Part shown: piece by piece, positions 34,847-47,757 of the stretch
Position numbering within the stretch: position 1 is the stretch's first letter
How the letters are laid out: the number at the start of each line of letters is the position of its first letter
NCBI RefSeq assembly: GCF_029867415.1
Contig: NW_026705237.1
Coordinates: forward strand, 558,001 to 622,000
Source: Vicia villosa
Lineage: Eukaryota > Streptophyta > Magnoliopsida > Fabales > Fabaceae
Length of the DNA stretch: 64,000 bases
Reading direction: 5' to 3'
Program-made: the position numbers and the translations under genes
The notes under the pieces: generated by a model
Seen by the model: only the letters and a program-made list of their open reading frames with translations
The model's database searches: none
Told to the model about the DNA's origin: nothing

Positions 34847-37800
34847 CTAGTTGTTCAATCCATTGTTGTGAGCAGGGAGTATCCAGCTGTTCCAGTTGCA
34901 GTTGTCTTCTTCGTCTTCCACAGCATTGATTTCTTTGGTGGGGAAATGAGTTGTTGATCCTTCAGGGTGAGCAAGATACTCTGCTGGATACGAGAGCCCA
35001 GGCTGAGATACCTCTATTGGCTGAGCGAGATACCCGATAAGATCGTCCCATCCAGTTGGAATGATGTCTTTGAGGGAGACTTGTGCATTCTGGGGAGCAG
35101 TGTACTGTGTCAGGAAATCATTCTCATTATTTGGTGTTTCCCAGACTTCTTTAGGAGCGACAGGGCTTGTGAATGTCATATTGTCTTCAAAATGGTTGTC
35201 CCATCCAGTTGGGGTGATGTCTTCAATAGCGATCTGCGAGCTCAGGGGAGCAGAATACTTCACCATAAAGTCATACTTACCACTTGGTTCTCCTAGTGTA
35301 TCCCAGACTTCTTTTGGACTAGGTGGACTTTGGTATTGCTCAGTGATGGAACTTGTGAAACTTTTGCAATCTTCAAACTGATCACCCCATCCAGTTAGGA
35401 CAATGTCTTCAATGGCAATAAAAGAACTCTGAGGTGCAGTGTATTTTACTAGAAAATCATACCCACCGCTTGGTTCTCCTAAAGTATCCCAAACTTCCAT
35501 GGAAGCAGGTGGAATTTCATTTGGATATTGTTGAATAATATGATTCAAAAACACTTCATCATCTTCAATAGCATTCACTCCTTGGCTGATGAAATGTGAC
35601 ATTAATCCTACAGAACGAGGACTTTGATCGTTCTTTTGAATTCCATTAGCATAGCCCAGTCCTAGCTTATCGAACTTGTAAGGTACATCAAGGAGCTGTC
35701 CCCATGCTGTGCAACCACCTTCTTCGATCACAGCTTTGGCTTCTTTGAGCGAAGCCATAGTTGGAGTTATTTTTGTAGCAGGAGTAACAGAAATGTGTTT
35801 AGCAGTAGAGACATGTGGAGGGACCACCTCAAAAGATTGGCAGGGAGTTTCGATGAATTCTCCATCCATCTCAACATACTTGGAGTTGCTCAGGTGGCTA
35901 ACCACATACTCTTCTTCGCCATAAACTGTGACGACCTTGCCTTTTATCGGATACTTTAACTTCTGATGCAGGGTATAAGTTACAACGCTTGCCTCATGTA
36001 TCCAAGGGCGTCCTAGTAAACAGGAGTATGCTGGGTGAATTTCCATTACGTAAAAGGTAGAATCAAAGATATGAGAGCCCATTCTGATTGGGAGCTTCAC
36101 TTTCCCGTACACTGTTCTTGTTGACCCGTCGAAGGCTCTTACCACAACATCGCTTGGTTGTAACACAATTCCTTCGAAGTCAAGTTTTTCCAGTACTGCT
36201 TTTGGTAACACGTTCAAAGAGGAACCGTTATCTACCAGCACATGAGACAAAGTAGTGCCGTTATATTCAATGGAGATGTGCAGGGCTTTATTGTGATTTT
36301 TCCCAGCAGGGGTTAAATTAGCATCAGAGAAACCGAGACCATTATTCACTGTTAGATTGGCAACACAATTTTCAAATTGATCGACTGAAATCTCCTGTGA
36401 TACATGGGCAGCTTTTAGGAACTTCATCAGGGCCTTGGCATGAGCCTCTGAATATTTTAGCAAAGACAGCATTGAAATCTTTGAGGCAGTGTGCCCCAGT
36501 TGTTCGACAATATTGTAATCACTTTTGCAGATGATTTTCAATATTTCCTCCATTTCTTGCTTCGACGGATCTTCAACAGTGACTTCCACCGGTACTTGAA
36601 CTGGTTCAACTAGTGGCTCCTTGCCTCGAGCGTTGATATCTTGATTAGGAACTGGGATTTGGACTGGATTAGTAGCAACATTTGGAGAAATTTCTGGTGA
36701 AAAGATCCTTCCACTTCTCGTAATCTTACTAGTACCCACAATATTATCAACAGTTGGAGTAGTAAAATTCATGGCCTCTTCAGTCAAGGTGTCTTCCTTA
36801 ACTCCATGGACATAAACATTAGTGTCATAACTCCACGGGACAGCTTTGTCTGAGGAGTATGGAAATGGAGCCGGACTGGTAATGATTACCGATGCCACTT
36901 TGGGTGCAGCAGAAATTTTGAAAGGGGTTTTGGTAGGGATTTTCAATGGTATGTTAGAAACCACTGAGACGTCCTCTTTTCTCATCCCATTTGAAAAGAC
37001 TTCGCATAAAACGTCCATAGAAGGGAGCCTTTCAAACATAATGATACGGCGATCCATCCACTTTTGAATTCCTATTTTCAGGTTCTCACAACCATTGGGT
37101 AGATGTGCACAATAAAAGCAATCAGGGTCACAACCTGGAAAGTAACCAGCTCGGATTAGCTTTCTTTTGACTTCAAGGAGCGGAGTTGACAATTCTCTCA
37201 CATCATAGATGTAAACAGTGTCTATGATAGCATTAACGGTCTTGTCGTGCTTCGGCATAGGTGCAGTGATGACATTTGGAGTCTCTGGAGGATCGAACTC
37301 AATTTCCCCAGCATCTATCATGTCTTGTATTTTATTTTTCAGGGTCCAACAGTGATCTGCGTCATGTCCTGGACAGTTAGAATGGTATGCACATGTTGAA
37401 TCGGGGCGATAACTCGGAGTGGAAGTGTTGGCATTCTTTGGAGGATCTTTCAATGTAATCAGATTTGCTTTTAACAGATGCTGTAATGCTTGAGAGATTG
37501 GCATATTGATTCTGGTGAAGTTTCTTCTTGGTGCATCTGGTCGACGCGTATATTTCGGCGGTTGATCTTTTTGAGATATGGATGCATAGATCAGAAGAGC
37601 CCCTACAGATTGGTGATGCTCACTTTTGCGACCTTTCTGACTATGCATTGTATTGACTTCATTTCTCCCACTGATGGGCCTCTTTGTAGTACCAGAGGAG
37701 GAGCCTATTTGAATTTTTCCATTTTGAATACCGTTTTTGACACGCTCTCCAGTTAATATCAGGTCAGTGAAACCTGATGATGAGCTTCCCAGCAAATGAC

Positions 37801-38629
37801 TGTAGAAAGGGCCAGTTAAAGTGCCCATGAACATGTCGACCAACTCGCGATCAGATAAGGGTGGTTGAACCCTTCCAGCTAGATCTCTCCACTTTTGTGC
37901 ATACCCTTTGAAACTTTCTTTCGGTGCCATAGACATTCCCCGTAGTTGAGTACGGGTTGGTGCAAGGTCAGCATTGTATTGATATTGTTTATAGAAAGCA
38001 GCGGCCAAATCTTCCCAGGTGTGAACTTTTGTACTTTCTAGCTGGTAGTACCACTCGAGTTGTGTACCCAATAGACTTTCCTGGAAGAAATGAATCCACA
38101 ATTTGTTATCTGCTGTATGAGGTAGTATCTTCCTTACATAGGACCTCAGATGTAGTTTTGGGCAAGAAACTCCATCATACTTTGCAAAGACAAGAACTTT
38201 GAACTTTGGAGGAATAACAATATCTGAGACGAGTCCAAGATCTTTGAAGTCTAAACCAGGTATTTTTTGTATCTCCTTAGCTTTCATGCGTTCTTCCAAC
38301 AGCTGGTATTTGTCATCACCCTGCTCGTTTTCGGGATGATAATCTTCTTCGTTAGAAGAGAGGGAGGGTTTGGCAGAACCCTGGTTGCTGTAATTGTCTT
38401 CTCGATCACCTTCACCGACTATTTCAGGGATCGGTGCCTTTTTGGACCTCTTGACTGGGATTTTGACCTTCCTTGCAAGGTGACTTAAGCCTACAGATCC
38501 TTTGGGCTTCTTTTTCTTCTTGATTATCAGGGCTTTCAGTTCTTATTGCCCCTTTGCTAGCTCCAGAATTGCTACCTGAACTTGGGCGTTATGTGCTTCG
38601 AGATTCTTGATACTTGTTTCGGAATCCAT
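34847..38629 (-). pseudogene. gag-protease of element II (one stop near the start)
   Basis: ATG 38629 (MDSETSIKNLEAHNAQVQVA, a short coiled coil) is in frame with the long open frame ending at 34847, interrupted only by TAA at 38545-38543 (codon 29). Total is about 1260 codons. The capsid-like region has QLEWYYQLES and YAQKWRDLAGRVQPP. A zinc-finger-like CAYHSNCPGHDADHC lies near 37385. The aspartic protease has VLVDNGSSLNVL near 36230 and YSCLLGRPWIH near 36010. A glycine-patch-like KLGLGYANG and three copies of an EVWDTLGEPSG module follow. The protease motif is DNG rather than DTG. Confidence 0.93.
35025..35515 (-). repeat. Triplicated C-terminal module in gag-protease II
   Basis: Three in-frame copies of about 55 residues: EVWDTLGEPSGGYDFLVKYT, EVWDTLGEPSGKYDFMVKYS and a diverged EVWETPNNENDFLTQYT, each followed by AxxxxAIEDIxPTGWD. 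Element I has one copy. Confidence 0.85.
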
Positions 38630-38866
38630 CTCTTCTAACCGAAATAAACAGCGAGGAGATGAGAAACCTGTTATGTGAACCTGTTATGCAATGTTTATGA
38701 ATGAAATGCATATGCAATGTTTTCAAGGATCTTAGAATTTAGATTTGTTAAAACAAAAGAGAAACAAACATTTATTAGTCAAACAATTTTTTTCTTTTTT
38801 TTTTCTTTTTTCTTTTTTTTTCTTTGCCTCTTTCGGGCTTACAAAATAAAGAAAATAAAGGATTCG

Positions 38867-40148
38867 TCAAGCCTCCCATGGATGCTTTCTCTTTGCACCC
38901 AGGAACGTGTTGATCTGTTGTTCTTCTTGGAGTTGTCTGGTAAGCTCCAACACTTTCCTCTCATAGTCTTGACAGTGTGCTTTGAAGGTGTCTCTTTCTT
39001 CTCTTAGTTGAACCCAAGATTTCTGCAGCTCTTCCAGGTCAGTTGGCATGTCCGGATGTAGAATAACTCGAGGTTCGTCCCCTTCGACTTCTGGCTCAAT
39101 AGTCACAGGTAGAATAGCGGGATATGGCATGATGAGTTTCTGAGCATGAGCACGCACCCATTTGAGGTAAGGCTCCATGGGAATAGAGTTCCATTGTCCT
39201 AAAGTATTGCTTTCTATTTTGTAGACACTGCCCCACGCATGTATAAACCTTCGTCGATATCTTTGGGAATCATCTTCGTAGTCGAACACAATGCCACGGA
39301 TAATCATGTCGTGAGGACCGTTTCTTCGTGCATATCCGAATTGGCGCAAAGCTAAAGAGGGGTTATAAGTGATGCCTCCCCTGATGCCTAGGAGTGGCAC
39401 ATTAGGGTACTCTCCACAATGGTCAATGATAGTAATGTCTCTTTGAAAGAAGTTGTTCCACCGGATATCTGAATGAGAAAAAGACATAATCCTGCGAGAC
39501 CATTGCATCCTTTGTTCATTTCTCAACACTGATCGGGGAAGGTGTAATGTAAACCATCTAGCCAGTAGTGGTACACAACACATAAGAGTTCCTTGTTTCT
39601 TCATGGTACGGATGTGTAAAGAATGTAGTATGTCTCCCAGCAAGGTAGGTACCAGGTTGCGGGTTAAGAAAATGTTGATAATGTGTATACTTATGAACTG
39701 GTCGGGATTAGGGAATAAAACCAACCCATAGATCAAAAGAGCCACAAGAACTTAGCAAACCATGGACTCCACTCTTTGTTTCCCAATTGGACTCGATTTC
39801 TGACTTTCGCAAATGTAAGGCAGCAACAATGATTTCAGGTTTTGGAATCTTTTCTAAACCAGTGAAAGGTAATTGATCTCGAACATGTAATCCAATCAGT
39901 TCAGAGAACTCTTCCAAAGTGGGTACCAACTGGTAGTCAGGAAATGTAAAACAATGATGTTCGGGATCAAAGAATTGGAACAGGACCCATATCATGTCTT
40001 CTTCAAATTTTGAGGTAACCAAATGGAGTAGGTGACCGTGCTTTTCGGTGAATTGAGCATTTATGGGAAATTCTGATATTAAATCCTTTAATTCAGATGG
40101 TACTGTCAAGATGTTGATTCGGATATAAACTCTGGTAGCGGGAGCCAT
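38867..40148 (-). pseudogene. ORF1 of element II (internal deletion)
   Basis: Starts at ATG 40148 (MAPATRVYIRINILTVPSEL) and ends at TAG 38869-38867. The first part shares CFTFPDYQLVPTLEEF and ESNWETK with ORF1 of element I. About 25 residues present in element I between ESNW and ALLIYGLVLFPN are missing, and the frame changes near 39740. The second part has SFSHSDIRWNNFF, CGEYPNVPLLGIRGGITYNP and a coiled-coil tail. The function of this Ogre-specific protein is unknown. A further 237 bp separate it from gag. Confidence 0.88.
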
Positions 40149-40821
40149 TACCTGTAAAAACAGAACAAAGGTAAACTCTTCGATCCTTGAAATGATTAGT
40201 GAGAAAATGATATGTTTATGATGCTTATGATGTCATGATGTCAAACATGTGGCAAACACAAACAAATCAAACAATAGCCTTAGGTTTAAAGGCTTGCATG
40301 AGGTTGATAGGTGATACCCTCCCCTACTGAAGTTGAGTTGGTTAAAACCTGTCTTAAAATAGTATTCGGGTTCTATGATCCTTGGAGACAACATCTCAAT
40401 ACGGCGCTCGGACGGCCGATCAAAACATTCCTCGAGGATAACTAACTTCGATCAATTTCAAAGCTAGTCACTTAATAGGCCACAAGTCAAGTTCAACTAA
40501 AGGTTCTAAGACAAATTAGTGTTTAATGATATTTCGGAAGTCTAACATACTCCTTGATCGTTTTCAAGGGATATCAGTATAAACCAAAGTGTCGCACTAA
40601 TGGTGACCACCAGATTAACCGTATCGGTACATGCCGTACAGTTTCCTTGGTCTATTGTCACATACTTAAGGTATCTCGAGATTCGGGTTAGAATCTTTCA
40701 CACAAGCAAATACCCAAACAAACCTTTGAAAAAAATAGATCAATCAAGACAAGCAATTGAAAACATTGAAGTGATCTACACTCTAAGGTAACCCCTTTTG
40801 AAAACATTTTGTTTTTGGAAT
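40149..40821 (-). other. 5' leader of element II
   Basis: About 670 bp between primer site and ORF1. No supported open frame or repeat. Confidence 0.7.
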
Positions 40822-40839
40822 TCCCCAGCAGAGTCGCCA
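40822..40839 (-). other. Primer binding site, tRNA-Arg (element II)
   Basis: The minus strand reads TGGCGACTCTGCTGGGGA, four bases from the LTR end. This is the Ogre-type primer site. Confidence 0.92.
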
Positions 40840-40843
40840 GTTC

Positions 40844-43800
40844 TGTCGTGCCCTCGGTTTTTTACTACCTCTCGTGTGAGAGATACGAACTGACTCTTCT
40901 TTTGTTTTTGAGTTTTGAAAATCAGAGAGTCGCCACCGACTTTTATTTTATCCAATTAAGGAAAGGTTTATAAAAGAAACAGAAAAAGATCTTTAAGAGA
41001 TTTTGGGTAAGGGGGTAAGTTATACAAAGGGAAGGTGTTAGCACCCTTTGTATCCATGGTTATCCATGGGCTCTTAATTGCTTAGCTCACTTGTTTTGAA
41101 TCATTTGTCTTGCCTTGAAATGCTTGTATGTGGTCTTAAAATTCATTTTGTAAATTGACTTTATAATGATCCTTGTGCGGATGTATACAAAGTGTTTTAC
41201 CTTTCGAAGGATGTTTTGAAAAAAGAACGTTAACTTCGTAATGATCCTTGTTTGGATATATACCAAGTATTGTCTTTTTTGAAAGTTTTATTTTGAAAAA
41301 CAATGATATATGAGACATTTGTTTGCTTTGATTTGAGCAAGTAATTAGGAGGTCTCCCCTAAGTTTATAAGGTCCTTTCCTATTTCCTTTAGAAAAATCT
41401 CCTTTTACCGGATGTAAACAAAGGTTCGATTTTGCATTTGAAACAGTAGAATTTGGATTTTGAAAATAGTAACAGAGGGATTACCCTAAGAGGTGCAAGT
41501 GTGATTGTGTTTTGATTCAGATATTTTTATCTTTGAAGTTAGTGATCTAACACTTCGGTTTTTATCTTTGACATACACGCAGTTTTATATGTACTGGAAT
41601 TAAAATGCGGGAATGTAAAATGCGGAAAGTAAATCTACGCTATTACATCGATTGTGCGGGAAATGTAAACTACGCTATTTACATGAATTTGACAACCTAT
41701 ACACTTTATCTAGGAATTTAAATTGCAATAAGATAAAAGAAATATTTTTGGTTTTTTGGATAGTTGATTTTAATTAGAATTAATGCATAATTAAAATGCT
41801 ATGCATTAGAAATAAAATTTAAACCTAAAAAATTAAGTCTAAAATATGTTCATATTGCTTGTTAATTAATTTTAAAATAAAAACTAATTTTTTTTGATTT
41901 TTTGAAGTTATTTCGAAAATTAATAAGTTAAATTAACATATAATTATATAAACAATTATACAAATAATTAAAACTTAAAGAGAAAAATATTCTAAATATG
42001 TACAAAATTAGTCTATAATATATAAACTAAATTTAATAAAAAAGAACAATTTTTTTCTGATTTTTTGATAGGTTGAAATAATTAAAAAGCAAATATATAA
42101 ATATATACTAATTAATTAAGCAAAATATTTTAATTATTAAGAAAAATAAAAATATTTTTATGTCAAAAAATAATAGATTATTTTATAAGCCTAAAAATAT
42201 TTTTATTATATTTTTTTTATTTTTTAAACTATTTTAAATTAATTTTGTAAAGTAAATTAAATAAAATAGAAAATATATAATTAATAATCTGGTGTGGTTG
42301 ATAGGAAGGTCTATGGTAAGGATGAGCATATCATGAGCGTTGGATTGAGTGACAAGTTGATCTGATGGTGACTGGATTGAAGGCACATGGCACGTACAGG
42401 ACCTGCAAGGCATAGGATCAGAAATTTTAAATTTAAAAAAACGCGCGCACGCTGGCCTCTCAGGTGAGGACACCTCATCATCTTCAACCTCTTGCCACCA
42501 CTTTTAACAGCGTTTTTGCCAAAAAAAACGCTGTAATATGTGAGCTCAAACCTGCAAAATAGCGAATAGGGGTAAACTCATGCAAAAATCTTTCGCGACC
42601 TATGCAATCAACTAGCCTTGATCCACTGAGTTCAAATATGCCACTAGTTTGGTCTAATTTTGCCTCTAGCTAAAAACCCCAAAATAGAGTTCAAGAACCC
42701 TAAAATGGTATCTTCATGGATACGTGACCAAACTTCAATTAACAATCCAGAAACGATCAGAACAATAAACCAAACTCAAATATATGATTACATCGTGTTA
42801 AATATGCATGTATGATTATATTTTGGTAGGTTTATGTTTGAGCAAACCGTGAGCTTTAGATGCGTGTTTTTTGAGGTTTTGCTTGCTGAAAACGACTGGG
42901 ATAGATTCAGGGATGTTTGAGGAACGTGTTTGAGTATTTAGTTTGGGTTGAATTGAGCTTAAAATTAAAATTCGAATTTCAATTTTTTCCAATATTTCAA
43001 GTTGTTTACAAGAGTGATACAAGAAAGAGTATGGTTCTGAATTCGTGTCTTTTTATTAATGAAGTATTCTACTTCATTTATAGGCCATAGAAGTACTTAA
43101 AAACTAAGCTAAGAAGCTTTGATGGCTTTGTTGAATTTTTGACTTTTTTAATAATATGTAGCTTTGAATTCAAGCAACCATGGCTTAATTTTCTTCAACC
43201 TTCTGTTGTACCATCTCTTTGGGGCAGAGCTTTGAATGATTCTTGATGACTCATGCTTAAGATCAAAGCTACATAACATTGTCTTGCACCATTTCTTTTT
43301 CAATTTAATTTTAAATGTAATAAAATTAAACCAAAAAAGAAATAAAATGTTATGGGCCTTAGGTTGGTCGTGGAAGGCCCTTAGCAACATTAGAAGCATG
43401 TTTGGATCATGAAAACTTGGCCCCTTTTGGAAAAAAAACCTTTTTGATCAATGTTGGTTTCATGCGTTTTCTCAAAAAATAGCCAACTTCAACAAGGCAT
43501 AAATCCCTCAATTTTTATCATATGAAGGAGTTCTTGTACTTTTTAGAAACCTCAAGATGTCCTATACAAGCCACTTTGGAAACTTTTTTTCATTTGGAGA
43601 AGTTATCTTGATGTTATGGCCTTTGACAAAAAAACCACTTTTTGTTGACTTTGAAAATGACCTGTAATGTCTGAGCTCATATTTTTCAAATGATGAATCC
43701 AATGACCATGGGACCAATTGCATTTGAAAGATAATTGAATTTCCTTCAAAACAAGCTTTGGTTGGAATTTTTTGAATGAACGAGGAGAGAGTTATGGCCG

Positions 43801-44802
43801 GTCAAAGTTCAGTTGACTTTTTAGGAGAAAACCCTAATTTTGAAACTTAGGGTTTTGTTGATTTTTGATCTTTCCTTGATAAATTATGATCAACCAATGA
43901 TCAAATGATGAATCTTTTGACAAAATATGGATGTTGACAAAAAAATTCATTTTTGACTGTCTGTTGACTTTTCGGTCAAACTGGTCGTCTGTTGACTGTT
44001 TGAGCTGCTGACTGTGCGTCTGAGCGAATTGAAGTTTGAAAATTTGTATGGTGGTACTTTGAGATATATGGAGGTCCATGAAATCCATTTGAGGTCTCAA
44101 AAAACTTGTTCTACTAAAAAAAACAAAAACCCTAGTTAGGGACTGTTTGTGTAGGAGACAGTTAAGCGTACCTGATTTTTGTGCAGTGCTGAGTTTCTGT
44201 TGATCATGTGATGTTCAGAAGACTTCTAGAACAAAAATCTTGGAATTTTGAAATGCAAAAAGATTGATTTGATTGATGGTACAAAACACGGAGAATTGCA
44301 CTCTCAGCGGGTTTGATTGTCAACTGATTGTTCAGGTATTAACGTAACAGTTAAAGTGAAAATTCAACAGTTAAATTTAATTTTTCTTTTTGTTTTTTTT
44401 TTTGTTGTGTTAATGGTGAAAATTTATTTACATGAGTTGTTAGAAAAATTAGTGGGAAAAAAAAACTAATAATAATTTACTTGTTACCAGTACAGTCTGA
44501 ATCCCCGGACTCTGCGCCTGCAAAAATTTAATTCTATACCAATTGCGTCAGTACTATTTATCTGCAAATAAATCTCAAATAAACAGCGTGTGTGAAGTGA
44601 TAAACAGTAATTGGCGTTTGCGTAAGAATAAATTCAACAGCGAGCCAAAATACCGTATAATAAAAATTCTAAAAACCGAGTATTCATAAAATCAGGATAT
44701 TTATGAAATAAAATCCAAGATTAAATGAGACTCCCAATTTTTAGACAGAAGTCTGTTGCCTTCTTTCTGAAAAAAGATGCGGGCAAATTTTGGGGTTTAA
44801 CA
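40844..44802 (-). repeat. 5' LTR of element II
   Basis: Sense strand starts TGTTAAACCCC (44802) and ends GGGCACGACA (40844). It is the partner of 25225-29188. Confidence 0.95.
43075..43082 (-). promoter_or_regulatory. TATA box of element II 5' LTR
   Basis: TATAAATG on the minus strand in the same context as 27473. This copy would drive the element II transcript. Confidence 0.6.
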
Positions 44803-44807
44803 CAAAC
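44803..44807. repeat. Target-site duplication of element II, right
   Basis: CAAAC, matching 25220-25224. Confidence 0.95.
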
Positions 44808-45516
44808 CTTCTCGGTTATCCGTGAAAATAGGAGACTTAGGTAAGTGTGAAACAATCCATTTGAACAACAGAGGTGCACAACATTCAATGATTCCACCGC
44901 CTTGGCGATTCCTATGATGGATAGAGAAATACATGTCACCAAGCAAAGTCGGAATAGGATTTCCAATCAGAAATATTTTTATGGCGTTGATATCAACAAA
45001 GTCGTTGACGTTGGGAAACAGAACCAACCCATAGATGAGCAAGGCTAGTATAGCTTCGAAAGCTATCATGCTACCAGTTTCGATGAAATCAAAGGCTTTA
45101 TTTATTAGAAACTGCGAAGTCAAACCCAGAAGGTTTCCTTTGGTAGTCCAATTGCTCTCTACTTCAGATTTCTTCAAGTGGATACTTGCTGCAATGACTT
45201 GTGACTTAGGAATGGCTTCCAAACCATTGAAAGGTATTTTGTCAGACACAGGAATACCCAAAAGATTGACATATTCTTCCAAGGTTGGTACCAACTGATA
45301 GTTTGGAAAGGTGAAACATCGGTAGACGGGATCATAGAACTGAACCAGAGTTTTGAGAAGTCCTTCATCAATATGAGTGTTCAAGATAGGCAAAAGCTTT
45401 CCATGGCTTCTCCTAAAATCGGAAGGATCTTGTACAAAAGATGCCAACTCTCTCAGTCTTTCCACATTAGGTGCTTTGAAACCGTACTTCTTGGTATGCC
45501 TTTTTACCCACTCCAT
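44803..45516 (-). pseudogene. ORF1 of element I, 5' part (split by element II)
   Basis: ATG 45516 begins MEWVKRHTKKYGFKAPNVER; 238 codons follow with no stop up to the CAAAC duplication at 44803. Contains CFTFPNYQLVPTLEEYVNLL and ALLIYGLVLFPNVNDF, shared with ORF1 of element II. The protein continues at 25219 on the far side of the insert. Beyond 44803 a few codons of LTR sequence follow. Confidence 0.9.
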
Positions 45517-46299
45517 AACTTAATCCTATAATGTTTGCAAAGAAAATTCTCTAAATTTTTTTTGGAAAAATCATGTTTTTATGGAAAAAGATGGGTTTTT
45601 AATTAATGTATGAATGCATGGATGCATGAATGCCACATATTCAAACATGGTGAAGCAAACACGATAATGCAAACATGGTAATGCAAACATGGAACTACAA
45701 ACATGGTAATTCAAACATGGTACACATAGGTTCAAAGGTCCAGCGTCACGAGCATGAGGTCAGAGAACCAAACATGGGATAGTACTACGGGTTAATCACC
45801 TGCACAACATGTTCTACTGATACGTCAGAGTCTACATTTTTCTTTCGGATATTACCGGCTTACGCAATTGAACTTGCGAGCTAGAAAAACTCGTCTGAGT
45901 GTGTCTCTCTGCATGACAACTAATCCAAATCTTCACCTGAATAGTTTCTGCGCCACAACCTAATAAGGCCAGGATGGGTTATGGGTTCTACAGCCAACTC
46001 AGCTTCTACAGTTCAATGAAAGCAATAATGTCTTCACAACTGAACTTGCTAAACATATACTACCAACAAGGAACCTCCACTGAGCGGAAGGGTTCTCATG
46101 CCAGCTTTTTAAGGACTGAACTCCTTGTATGCCATACATGACTATACCCTCCACCTAATTCTTATGTGTACTTAATCCGGGTTAGGAATTGTCCATAATG
46201 TATCACTTGTAACAGAACCACAGATGTAACAAGAATTGAAATGAAAAACATAACAATTAGAATTAACCCTTTCTTTGGAAACAATAAAAAGTTAATCGC
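45517..46299 (-). other. 5' leader of element I
   Basis: About 780 bp between primer site and ORF1 with no supported open frame. Bases 45650-45730 hold about five copies of a 14-17 bp CAAACATGGTAAT unit. Confidence 0.75.
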
Positions 46300-46317
46300 T
46301 CCCCAGTGAAGTCGCCA
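46300..46317 (-). other. Primer binding site, tRNA-Arg (element I)
   Basis: The minus strand reads TGGCGACTTCACTGGGGA, six bases from the LTR end. Confidence 0.9.
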
Positions 46318-46975
46318 TTTTTCTGTCGTGTGAAAATCGGGATGAGACACCGGATGCCTTCTTTGGGCTCGAGTGCTCAAGAAAATGATTTTGTTTTTTT
46401 GTCACGACCAAACTTTTTATTGTTTCCAAAGTAAGAAAAGGAAAAAAGTTGCAATAACCTTAATAGATATGCAAAGCAAATAACACAAAATTAAAAGCAA
46501 TGCAAAAGTGGGGGAGAGATCTTGGGTAAGAGGGTTGGTTATACGAAGGGAGGTATTAGCACCCAACGTATCTATAGTACTCTATAGGTTTCTTTGTTAT
46601 GTTTGTTTGTGTATTTCATTCTATGCTATTGGGGAGGTTCTTTTGTGAGATAGGTGGGACCTAAAGTGTTTGTTTGATTATGCTCGGGGTCTACGGGTGC
46701 TAAGGTTTGAGTGGTTTGAGGGAGAAGTTTTACTCGCCAAGGATAAGACCTTTTGCCTACGTATTCTCAAAGGGATGATGAGAAAGTCAGAGCAATCGTA
46801 GTTCCCACTTATGCTAGTGGAAGCAAAGGATAAGAGACAAATGTCATCTTAATGCTCAATGTATCTAATCTATATCATCACATACATCTGTTTAATTTTT
46901 GTTTGAAATCTTTTCATTATAAGACCTGGGCTGTGCCACTTATGGTTCTTAGAATGATAAAGATGTTTTTGTTTA

Positions 46976-47140
46976 GCCAGCCTTGTGGCAAAAACAAGTT
47001 TGATTAGCCAGCCTTGTGGCAGAAACTTTTGATAAGTCAGCCTTGTGGCAAAAAGTTTTGATATGCCAGCCTTGTGGCAAAAAATTTTGATAAGCCAGCC
47101 TTGTGACAAAAAGTTTTGATAAGCCAGCCTTGTGGCAAAA
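46976..47140 (-). repeat. Mini-hairpin array in the 5' LTR of element I
   Basis: Six units with the core GCCAGCCTTGTGGCAAAAA, matching 10650-10813. One unit ends TGTGAC, which pairs through G-U in the sense transcript. Confidence 0.75.
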
Positions 47141-47272
47141 AAGTTGAGTTTTAATTGTTTGTGATGATATAGAAGAGACACTCCTATCATAGAGATGATA
47201 TATGTCTAATCTCCTAGGGTATTTGATTTTGATATTGGGGATGCTTTTAAGAAGCCCGTGGGTCCTTGTACG

Positions 47273-47471
47273 AAGCCCAAGAGGAGGCTATCTGAGGGTC
47301 CTTGCATTGTAAGCCCAAGAGGAGGCTATGGGAGGGACAGTCGTTTGTACAAAGCCCAAGAGGAGGCATGGTATAGTTGGTTTGAGCTCTTAGAGTGATT
47401 TCACCAGGAAACCATACTCTATGTCCTAACCTAAACTAGGGAGATTCTTTGCACGAAGCCCAATAGGAGGC
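47273..47471 (-). repeat. AAGCCCAAGAGGAGGC repeat cluster
   Basis: Copies at 47273, 47311 and 47352 and a degenerate one at 47456; one fewer than in the partner LTR. Confidence 0.85.
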
Positions 47472-47757
47472 TATCGGGAACCTAGTGTTGTACTAAGTTG
47501 AACAAGTATATATAACATGATCACAAATATGAACAAGTATGAAAAAATATGAACAAGTACATGAACAAATATGAACAAGTATGAACAATTATATATGACA
47601 AGGTGTGTGTGTACAATGGAGTTTATGAAGGAAATATACCTGTAAGGATGATCAGTTTATGTACACGGGGCTCGGGACTTGTACTCGGGGAGAGGCCCAT
47701 TGAGTTTATTCATGGCTATGTAAATGTATATTTACAAAAGGGCTTGGGACTTATACC

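Larger units (their letters stand above)
25225..44802 (-). mobile_element. Ogre element II (Ty3/gypsy, Tat lineage), inserted in ORF1 of element I
   Basis: 19,578 bp, flanked by CAAAC, with LTRs of 3959 and 3964 bp that look very similar by eye. In transcriptional order: 5' LTR, tRNA-Arg primer site, ORF1, gag-protease, putative intron, pol, 3' untranslated region, polypurine tract, 3' LTR. Lesions are few: a deletion in ORF1, one stop in gag, one stop and one frameshift in pol. It is from a different Ogre family than element I, with unrelated LTR interiors, and it inserted later. Confidence 0.95.
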
